Part shown: positions 51,412-60,200 of the stretch, piece after piece
Numbering within the stretch: position 1 is the first letter of the stretch
Layout of the letters: every line of letters begins with the position of its first letter
Notes under the pieces: generated by a model
What the model was told of the DNA's origin: nothing
Database searches by the model: none
What the model saw: the letters and a program-made list of their open reading frames with translations, nothing else
NCBI RefSeq assembly: GCF_052030685.1
Contig: NZ_JBQAJM010000013.1
Location: forward strand, 1 to 64,000
Length of the DNA stretch: 64,000 nucleotides
Origin: Caedibacter sp052030685
GTDB lineage: Bacteria > Pseudomonadota > Gammaproteobacteria > Francisellales > Francisellaceae
Direction: 5' to 3'
Made by a program: the position numbers and the translations under genes

Positions 51412-53814
51412 TTCATTCTCATATGACACCTCCTTAACTGAATGAGCATTAACATACCCACTAATTGACGCTCCTGCTGTCGTTGACGCTTTACCAAATA
51501 GGTTATTTGTCAAGGCTGAAATGCCACTAGCCAATCCGCCTACTGTTTTTGTTACAACATTGTCATCAGCATAGCGACGTTGCTGTATTTTATTTAATGT
51601 ATCAGACGCAATATTTGTGTTATATCTTCCAAGCTCGCTGATTCCCTTATCAATAGCCTGGATTTTAGCCTCTGCTTGTTGGTATGAAGACGTCTCTTTT
51701 AAGCGCGTAATTTCAGCTTCTATTGTCTTTATTAAAGTATTCTTAGCATCACTTAAATCTTTATCGTTATTCTCCAATTCCTTTATGGCGTCATCGCGAT
51801 TGAAGTTTATATTTAATTCTTCTTTGCTATATTTACTAGTGAGTTGCACATACCGTTCTTCAAATTTAAGCTCTTCTCTAGCATCGTAACTCTTGTTTAG
51901 AAAGTCTGTTAATGGTTTCTTAAGGTTATTATAGGTTGTCGTATTATTGGCTGACCAATGCGTCTGCTTTTCATTGAGCTTATACTCACTAACAACCGAT
52001 TCAAAAAGTGATTTTGATGCATCACCATTTGATATATTATATGACGCAACGTCTTTTATCAGTTGTTGTAGCTTTTGTACGCGTTGGTAAGCAATATTAT
52101 TCTTAGTTAGAAACCCTATACCGCCGGCATCTGTCTCTGCAATACGATCTCTTTGCTTGCCTAGCTCATTTTTATACTTTTTTTGGTAATTAATAGAGTA
52201 TTTGTTATAATTATCGACCTGTTTATCTAAGTTTTTCTTTAGATACAGCGCCTCAGTTCTTTCTGGATATTTGGCATATAAATCCTCTTTATCTTTATCT
52301 GAAATTTCTTGTTTGTTAGCTATTTTGTCAGCAAGCTGAGTAAAAATATTGCCATTGTCACGACCAGATTGACTATCAGATAACTGATTTGACGAATTAT
52401 ATTTCTGAGATAAATCAGTACTTGAAATATTATCATTACGAGAATTATTTATTTTTAAACCATCTAAATTATTTTTTTGTTCAGAAATAACTTTAGTATC
52501 CAAGTCTGCTTTCTTATCAAAACCTTTATCTTCTAATGATTTTTTACTCTCTATAGCAAACTGTTTTCTAATATCCTTTTCATATGCCCACTTAACTGTT
52601 TCTAACAGCTTTTTTTGATAGTTGTCATGCTTTAGATCCTTCTCAATATCATTAAAACTAAAATCACTATTATGTTTCTTATTTAAGTGGGTTTCAACTT
52701 GATACGACTCAGCCAGTGAATATACATTTCTATAACTGTCCCCACCTATCCCAATTTTATTACCAATATTCTTCCTAGCGTCACTGCCCCCTCTATATAG
52801 TACAGCTAAATCATTGGTATTAATTAGTTCATTGTCATAGGTAGCATCCGCCATGCGTTCAATGGCATCAAGTTTATTCTGTCTTTCACTACCTCTTTTT
52901 GAACTTACTAAGTGTTTAAAACTAAACTGTTCTACCATGACACGCGGATATTCGGCAGCTAATGCCGTAAGCAATGAATGCTTTTTTGTGCCCTTTTCTG
53001 CTTTAGCAACATATCCTTGAATTTTTTTAAGAGTTTTTTCGTTTTTACTTATAGAGTCTTCACTAGACTGATTGTTTTGGTGACTCAACTCTTGCTGAGA
53101 CTGGTTACTAGTATTAAGCGAATCATTAAGATTTCTTTTATCATTAGATAGTTTTGATTCATTATTGATTTCATTGCTATTATTTTTTTGATATGCATTT
53201 GAATTAATTACATTAATATCAGTTGTACTAATATTGACATTATCATAATCATCATGATTTTGACTGTATTCATATCTGTTATTTGCTTTTGAATCACTAT
53301 TATTTATAGATGTTCTATTGATATTTAAATCGTTGATATCTTGATTTAAAGAACTTGTGCGTTCCTTAATACTACTATCGTCGTAATTCTTCTTGATTTT
53401 AGAAAAAATTTGACTACCGCTAGTATTTATATTTTCATTAAAAGGATTCTTATTCTCAGAAGATATGTTATTGATGTTCTTCTCAAGAGAGTGATAGAGA
53501 CTCTTTGTATTAGAATTATTACTAATTATATTAGAATCATCACTAAGAGGCTTAACTGCTTCCATCCATGCTCCATCGTTATAATTTTTTTCTAGCCACT
53601 CTACATTTGTAAAGTTGTTATGTAACCACCCCTCGCTATACAGTTGGCTTAGCAAATCATTTAAGTCATTCTCATTTACGTTGCCACTCTCAACATTCTG
53701 TAACTGCTTATATAGTAGCGCTTGATCATCTTCATTCTTGGACTCAGAGCTGAAATTTTTATAAAAATCCATCCCTTCTTTATTCAATATATCCTTTAAT
53801 TTAAATTCAGTCAT
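51409..53814 (-). CDS. Large hydrophilic protein, candidate type IVB effector (801 residues)
   Basis: I see no signal peptide and no clear membrane segment. Residues ~90-260 are an Asn/Ser/Asp-rich low-complexity stretch. A compact block follows at about 260-385 (KHSLLTALAAEYPRVMVEQ, FKHLVSSKRGSERQNKLDAI, YRGGSDARKNIGNKIGIGG). I recall a similar domain (DUF5617) in Legionella Dot/Icm effectors but cannot verify it. The remainder is coiled-coil rich (about 500-745), ending SVKEVSYENE. AGGAG precedes the ATG. Its position next to the pil and dot operons supports an effector role, inferred only. Confidence 0.65.
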   Translation of the reverse strand: MTEFKLKDILNKEGMDFYKNFSSESKNEDDQALLYKQLQNVESGNVNENDLNDLLSQLYSEGWLHNNFTNVEWLEKNYNDGAWMEAVKPLSDDSNIISNNSNTKSLYHSLEKNINNISSENKNPFNENINTSGSQIFSKIKKNYDDSSIKERTSSLNQDINDLNINRTSINNSDSKANNRYEYSQNHDDYDNVNISTTDINVINSNAYQKNNSNEINNESKLSNDKRNLNDSLNTSNQSQQELSHQNNQSSEDSISKNEKTLKKIQGYVAKAEKGTKKHSLLTALAAEYPRVMVEQFSFKHLVSSKRGSERQNKLDAIERMADATYDNELINTNDLAVLYRGGSDARKNIGNKIGIGGDSYRNVYSLAESYQVETHLNKKHNSDFSFNDIEKDLKHDNYQKKLLETVKWAYEKDIRKQFAIESKKSLEDKGFDKKADLDTKVISEQKNNLDGLKINNSRNDNISSTDLSQKYNSSNQLSDSQSGRDNGNIFTQLADKIANKQEISDKDKEDLYAKYPERTEALYLKKNLDKQVDNYNKYSINYQKKYKNELGKQRDRIAETDAGGIGFLTKNNIAYQRVQKLQQLIKDVASYNISNGDASKSLFESVVSEYKLNEKQTHWSANNTTTYNNLKKPLTDFLNKSYDAREELKFEERYVQLTSKYSKEELNINFNRDDAIKELENNDKDLSDAKNTLIKTIEAEITRLKETSSYQQAEAKIQAIDKGISELGRYNTNIASDTLNKIQQRRYADDNVVTKTVGGLASGISALTNNLFGKASTTAGASISGYVNAHSVKEVSYENE

Positions 53815-54016
53815 TTGTTATTCTCCTATTTGTTAGTTTGGATTAATTGTTGCCCTTGCTATTGAATCAAAAACCATTATAAAAAGCAGTTATTGACACT
53901 GCTTGAGATATATCATCAAGATCCTTATAAAATGGCGCCTTGCCGCTAGATAAAAGTCTATTTTAATGTCTTTTTTGTCACAAAAAGTATCAATGTTTAC
54001 GATTAAAGATACATCT

Positions 54017-54640
54017 AAATTGCCAAATAACCGTTGTCATCCATGACTCAACTGGATTGCCACGCATCCTGCTCGCAATGACACTCTCTGACTTATCATC
54101 CATGACTCAAATGGATTGCCACGCGTCCTGCTCGCAATGACAACAGACGTCATCCTAAGCCACCTTTTCTCTGTTATCCTGAGCCGCCTCTTCTCTTGTC
54201 ATCCTGAGCCAGGACGGCGTAAGGATCCAGTGCAAAGCTGCCATGGATGGTAATGATCATTAGGTAATGCTTTGTGTTGCATATATTACTTATTGCCAAA
54301 TAACCGTTGTCATCCATGACACAATTGGATTGCCACGCATCCTGCTCGCAATGACAAAACATGGCACACTGCGCGCTCTTTTCTTGTCATCCTAAGCCAC
54401 CTCTTCTCTTGTCATCCTGAGCCACGACGGCGTAAGGATCCAGTGCAAAGCTGCCATGGACGGTAATGATCATTCGGCAATGCTCTGTGTTGTATATATC
54501 ACCACCTATTGCCAAATAACCGCTATCATCCATGACTCAACTGGATTGCCACGCATCCATGCTCGCAATGACACTTTCGGACTTGTCATCCCTGACTCAA
54601 ATGGATTGCCACGCATCCTGCTCGCAATGACAAAACATGG
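54017..54640. repeat. Dispersed-repeat array, left part
   Basis: Two units alternate. Unit A (CATCCATGACTCAACTGG ... GCTCGCAATGACA, ~46 bp) is at about 54038, 54097, 54311, 54527 and 54588. Unit B (TCATCCTGAGCC ... GATCCAGTGCAAAGCTGCCATGG, ~65 bp) is at about 54197 and 54412. A linker TTGCCAAATAACCG precedes several A units. These match the inside of the 14613-14815 MITE in the opposite orientation. No gene is supported in 53815-54733. Confidence 0.85.
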
Positions 54641-54733
54641 CACACTGCGCGCTCTTTTCTTGTCTGATGTACTGTTGGCACATCAAAATAGCAACTATAC
54701 TCATAGACAAATTTTTTAACATTAGGTGTAATA

Positions 54734-55027
54734 ATGCAGCCGGCAATCTATATTCTAGCATCAAAGAAAAATGGAACCCTATATGTTGGAGTAACCAATA
54801 ACTTAATTAGGCGAATTTATGAGCATAGGATGCTAAATATTGATGGATTCACAAAACGTTATAAGGTTCACACACTGGTCTATTATGAGCTATTAGCTGA
54901 TATGTATACAGCCATCAGCAGAGAAAAACAAATAAAATCCTGGTCACGATATAAGAAAATTTCCTTGATTGAGTCAGTCAACCCAAATTGGAAGGATTTA
55001 TATTTGGACATTACTCAAGGTATATAA
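54734..55027 (+). CDS. GIY-YIG nuclease-domain protein
   Basis: This 97-residue protein is a stand-alone GIY-YIG domain: IYILASKKNGTLYVGVTNNLIRRIYEH covers the two motifs (YIL and YVG) and the catalytic Arg in LIRRIYEH. The conserved Glu may be in ISREKQIKSW, and the family end WKDLY is present. Relatives (UPF0213/YhbQ group) are often annotated as endonucleases without known substrate. AGGTG is well placed. It is flanked on both sides by the same repeats, suggesting it was inserted into, or moves with, the array. Confidence 0.85.
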   Translation: MQPAIYILASKKNGTLYVGVTNNLIRRIYEHRMLNIDGFTKRYKVHTLVYYELLADMYTAISREKQIKSWSRYKKISLIESVNPNWKDLYLDITQGI

Positions 55028-55049
55028 ATTCTTGTTAATATTTAAAATA

Positions 55050-55435
55050 CTCATCCATGACACAAATGGATTGCCACACATCCTGCTCGCAATGACACTC
55101 TCGGATTTATCATCCATGACACAAATGGATTGCCGCGTATCCTGCTCGCAATGACAACAGACGTCATCCTAAGCCACCTCTTCTCTGTCATCCTGAGTCA
55201 CCTTTTTTTCTTGTCATCCTGAGCCAGGACGGCGTAAGGATCCAGTGCAAAGCTGCCATGGACGGTAATGATCATTCGGCAATGCTCTGTGTTGTATATA
55301 TCACCACCTATTGCCAAATAACCGTTATCATCCATGACTCAACTGGATTGCCACGCATCCTGCTCGCAATGACACTTTCGGACTTGTCATCCCTGACGCA
55401 AATGGATTGCCACGCATCCATGCTCGCAATGACAC
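55050..55435. repeat. Dispersed-repeat array, right part
   Basis: Unit A copies are at about 55052, 55109, 55329 and 55387, and one unit B with its linker is at about 55214-55328. The segment 55214-55435 is close to a duplicate of 54412-54632, with GIY-YIG between them. The interval 55436-55593 holds no further repeat and is the leader of the next gene. Confidence 0.85.
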
Positions 55436-55593
55436 GTGACGAAAATTAGCCCTGCCCCCATCACTTCTGCTGTCACCTTAGCTTTCCTTCACCGTTGTTG
55501 GCGGGTATCATCAAAGATCATGGGTATAGTTGTCGCCTTTATAACTATATTTTGCTACACTTTAGCGCAAATGTAAGTGATTGGTACTGACAA

Positions 55594-57165
55594 ATGACAA
55601 TACAGCGCAAGCGTCTTCCCATTGGGGACTCAACCCTTACTCAAATCAGAGCGAGAAATGCAATCTATATTGATAAGACACAACACTTATTACAAATGAT
55701 TAACTCAGGGCGATATTTCTTTTTGTCACGTCCCAGACGCTTTGGCAAAAGCTTAACGATTGATACATTGAAACAGCTTTTTCTAGGCAATAAAGCATTA
55801 TTTAAAGACACCTTTGCCGAAAGTAACTGGGATTGGGAGGTTACCTATCCTGTTATTCATTTAAGCTTTGGTAGCTCGAGTGCTTTTGAGTCAGAAGAGA
55901 CACTTATTGAGATTATACATAACCAAATCACTGAAACAGCTCAAAGGTATGCAGTTGATGTCAGCGGACAAAGTATCGCTGTACGCTTTCATAATCTCAT
56001 ACGGCAAATAAAAGAAAAATACAAAACGCAAATTATCCTCTTAACAGACGAATATGACAAGCCCATTTTAGATGTGATCACCGATGAGCATAAAGCGACG
56101 CGCAATCATGAGATATTAAAAGGACTTTATAGTGTGATCAAAGACAATGATGAGTGCTTGAAGTTTGTGTTTCTTACTGGGGTGACGCGCTTTTCTAAAG
56201 TCAGCTTATTCTCTGGACTCAATAATCTCGAGGATATCAGCTTAGATCAACGCTATGCTGATATCTGTGGCTATACGCAACATGACCTTGAGTCATCATT
56301 TCAAGAGCATTTAATCGATGTTGATAAAGATAAGCTTAAAAAATGGTATAACGGTTATAACTTTGCCGGTCTTAAAGCGCAAAAGGTTTATAACCCTTAT
56401 GACATCCTACTGTTTATTGATAAGGATTATGAGTACCGTGATTACTGGTTTCAAACCGGCACGCCTACGTTTTTAATCCAGTTATTGCAAAAATATCGCT
56501 ACCGTGTGCCTGACTTTGAAGACTTTCAGGTGCAAGCTCGCTTTATCGATAATATTGACGTTAAAAATATCCCACTTGAAGCCTTGCTATTTCAAGCCGG
56601 ATATTTGACCATCAAAGAACAGATTAATATTGGCATGCAAATCGGTTATCGCCTGAAGTACCCTAATCTAGAGGTTAAATCCTCTTTTAATAGCTGTGTG
56701 TCATTAATTGGCACCAACTCACATGCCAATGCCGTGAATACGACGCGCTTAAGTAACAGCTTACTCAGTGATGATTGGCAAGTGTTTTATGACTGTATCG
56801 TTGCCTTATATGCATCCATTCCCAATGAATGGTATCGCAATAATCCGATTCAAGATTATGAAGGCTTTTATTGCACGGTAATCTATAGCTACCTAACTGG
56901 ACTTGGCTATGATGTGATTGCGGAAGACTCAACCGCTATTGGCCGCATTGATATATCGATTGTCATCCCTGATTACAAGGTCATTATTCTTGAGCTAAAA
57001 GTCGCTAACGATAAAGATCTCTCAAAAGAAGCTTTACAGCAAATTATTGAGACAAAATACGCCGATAAATTTTTAAATCTAGGCTTACCGATTTATCAAG
57101 TCGGTATTTCGTTTGACCAAAATACACGAGCAGTAAATGGCTTTGCGGTTGAGTTGTTTAGCTGA
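55594..57165 (+). CDS. AAA-ATPase-like / PD-(D/E)XK nuclease-like protein
   Basis: This 523-residue protein belongs to the family with an AAA-like N-terminal domain and a C-terminal PD-(D/E)XK module (Pfam AAA-ATPase_like plus PDDEXK_9, recalled). The P-loop is SRPRRFGKSLTI near residue 50 and Walker B is ILLTDEYDKP near 150. The nuclease end shows AIGRIDISIVIPDYKVIILELK with the D...ExK residues. Such genes are multicopy in many host-associated bacteria; their function is not established. It stands alone after the repeat array and converges with the 1680-residue gene. Confidence 0.85.
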   Translation: MTIQRKRLPIGDSTLTQIRARNAIYIDKTQHLLQMINSGRYFFLSRPRRFGKSLTIDTLKQLFLGNKALFKDTFAESNWDWEVTYPVIHLSFGSSSAFESEETLIEIIHNQITETAQRYAVDVSGQSIAVRFHNLIRQIKEKYKTQIILLTDEYDKPILDVITDEHKATRNHEILKGLYSVIKDNDECLKFVFLTGVTRFSKVSLFSGLNNLEDISLDQRYADICGYTQHDLESSFQEHLIDVDKDKLKKWYNGYNFAGLKAQKVYNPYDILLFIDKDYEYRDYWFQTGTPTFLIQLLQKYRYRVPDFEDFQVQARFIDNIDVKNIPLEALLFQAGYLTIKEQINIGMQIGYRLKYPNLEVKSSFNSCVSLIGTNSHANAVNTTRLSNSLLSDDWQVFYDCIVALYASIPNEWYRNNPIQDYEGFYCTVIYSYLTGLGYDVIAEDSTAIGRIDISIVIPDYKVIILELKVANDKDLSKEALQQIIETKYADKFLNLGLPIYQVGISFDQNTRAVNGFAVELFS

Positions 57166-57247
57166 GGAGGAATATATACCCGCCACTGACGTGGCTGATG
57201 GCAGTGACTTTTTCCCGCAAACCGTTTAACATTTAATCATCGAGTTG

Positions 57248-60200
57248 TCATTGAGTAATCGAACGTTCTGAATCATTACCCATTTGATGAAAATGCTGGA
57301 TAGTATTAGTATCTGGCTGTGTTGATGATGAGCTCGAAGAAAAAAAGTGCAAGACTTTATCTTTAAGCCATGAGAAATAATTACCACAATTAGACAATAA
57401 ACCATTGATTCTATGTGCAACATGACCACTATGTGCTTGCACCTTACTTACGTGATTCTGTGCAAAATTTTCATAACAATTAGCAACAAAATAATTGGTA
57501 TTTAGTCCACCAACATTAAGATCAGCATTCACTTTTTGTGCTAAGGTATTACATTTTGGAGTGCCGGTATCTATCAACGTTGGCGTTACTCCGGAATTAT
57601 AAATATTATATTGATCATTAAGTCTATGAATCGCCACCGAAAATTTGTGATCATCTATACGATTTTCCAGATAACCCTCTAAAATTGTATCCATCTTAGC
57701 TGCCAAAACATTTGGACGATCATTAACCACATAGGCTTTAAACAATGTATTTAAATTTTCAATATAACTAAAACGCTCATTACCACTCTTACATCCTTTT
57801 AAATTCTGATCACTTAATGCCAAAAACATCGCTTGTATCATCGATGAATGGACTTTTTGCTGATCAACATTGCGGTGAAAATGATTGAGATATAATTTCA
57901 AAAACGCATTTTTTAAGTTTAACTGTTGAGAGCCATCATGTTTATGATAGTGCGTATTTTCAACAGCTAAATACAGCTCATCTTTAAGTGCTTGAATGTG
58001 CTTTATTGCAGTTTCCCCTTGAGTTGATTGATGAAACCAAGCTTTTTGTTTAGCATTAAGTGCTTCTTTACAGGTATGTTGCAAAAACTGACGATAGCAT
58101 TGATTGACAGAATCAAGTAATGGTAGAGAGATATTATCCTTGGCAATCGTATTTAACATCGCAATATCACTCATCAACATTGCTTCTTTGGCTGTACTAT
58201 TGACTGAATCATACTTTAAACGTCTTGAATGCTGATTAATCGGAATATTTACAACATAAAATAAACTTCCGTTACCATCAGTTTTTAACGGTTGATCCTG
58301 CGTAAGGTTATAACGATGCATCGCCTGAAAAATATTTTTTGCACTTTGCTCTTGATTGTTTTGATCATAATAAAGAGGAATTGAGGTAAGCAAATTATAA
58401 ATGATTGGTTTACCAGCTGTCGTTTGTTTATTACGCTTAGCAAATTCTGTTATCTGATCTTCAATCGACTGCGTCTCGCCAATGCTTTTCTTTTGTAATG
58501 AGGGACAGCGATATTGAACTTCAACAGGGTTTAGTTCCTTTTCACTGACAATGTCAGAGATGCGATATTTCTCAATCTTCATAATCGCTGGATCAGACTG
58601 TTTTTTACTATGACTAGATTGACTCACTCCATGGGTGTGGGTCAATAACCCAGTTACTGTATTAGTTTCAATCACATCAAGATCAAGTGCAGTATGGATT
58701 TTTAGGTGTTCCCTAAGCGCTTCGCTATCTCTTGGTATGAGCTGATTATTTTTCTTAAGTGCTTTGCATAGTTGACTTTCCATCGCAAAAGCAAATTGTT
58801 CACGCTTTTTATCGATAAATTGGTTAAGCTTAGCAGTACTCATTTCACGCTCGTTATTCAAGAAACTCAATAACGACTGATTGATCACTTTGTAAGATTC
58901 ATTGTAAATTGTTTTAAATAATTTCTCTTTAGTCTCCGCTGAGGTGTTTTGTAATGTAGCGTTTATAACTCGCCAGCAATGAAAATACATCTCTTTGTGA
59001 ATGGGAATAATGCTAAAACGCTGGTCAGATAGCATCATTTCTGCATGATGACGAGCATAGCCCTGTTGCCATTTGGCATTGTCTATACTAGACGACAGTT
59101 TTTCAATGATCGATTGCTGATTTTGAATACCTGAGCTGTCAATACAGCACAACAGCTTAGTATCGTTGTCATTATTATACGTCTCAAATAATACTTGACC
59201 GTTGATATCGTAATATACATTATTCTGACCTACATCAGCTGATGATTCTAATAATGTATGATAAAACTTTTTAGCTATTGGGCTTTTCTGTAAGGAATTA
59301 GTGTTATCACTTAACTCATCATACTCTGAGAGTAATGTGTTAATCGATTGATGATGCATCAAACTTTGTTTAACAATTATATCTTTGGCATGAGCTGACG
59401 TTAAATCAATGGCAAATTCTTGCTTGATTGATGATTGCTCAGGATGACCCTGCAGTTGAACATAATGATTTGCAATTTCACCCAGCTTTTTTAGGACTTC
59501 AGAGTCAAGTTGAGTCTTTAAATCATCTAAATCTTTATCATCTTGCTCAGTTATCATCATGTCGGTGCAATCGAAAATCTTAGCTAAAGGATGATCAGTT
59601 ATCTTAGCCTCTTTTAACGCATGAAGATTACTAAGCACTTTGTTGGCAATTTTTATTTTGTTATTATTGTTATATACATAGCCACGCTGTTTATTAACAT
59701 AAACCTTAGTCTTGCCAATTAAAGTATCGATTAGCTCATAATATCTAGCATCGTTAAAAGTCATATTTTGTGACGATAACACTTTATCTACGCTTTCTTT
59801 AAACGCATGAAGTTTTTCTTTACTCTTAAACAAAAATGTATTTTGATCTGTCTTTAGAGCTAATTGATCATTTAAAAGCTTAAGCGTTAAGTCTATCTCT
59901 CGACGAACTTCATATAAATAAACCCCCAAAGCACCTGTGTTCGTCATCATTGGATCGTTTTTAATTTTTTCAACAAAATCCATTGTCACTTCAATGCTTT
60001 TAGTAATTTTTTGCATATAAGCCTGTGATGCTTCTGGTCTGAAATTGGTACCTTGCTGATGTAAAGCAAATAAATAATCACGATTTTCAACATGTTTTCC
60101 AGCAGCATACGCTAGCATCTTTTGTGGCGTATATAATCGTGAGGTATATGCAATATGGTGACGAACAACATCAAAGAGATTATCCAGACTTGGGGTGCCT

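Noticed and set aside
54456..54719. 87-codon ORF in the repeat array
   Set aside because: It consists of repeat units A and B read through; similar ORFs appear at each copy and no start signal is present.
54017..55435. Possible CRISPR array
   Set aside because: Units are long, of two kinds, irregularly spaced and partly duplicated; there are no uniform spacers and no cas genes.
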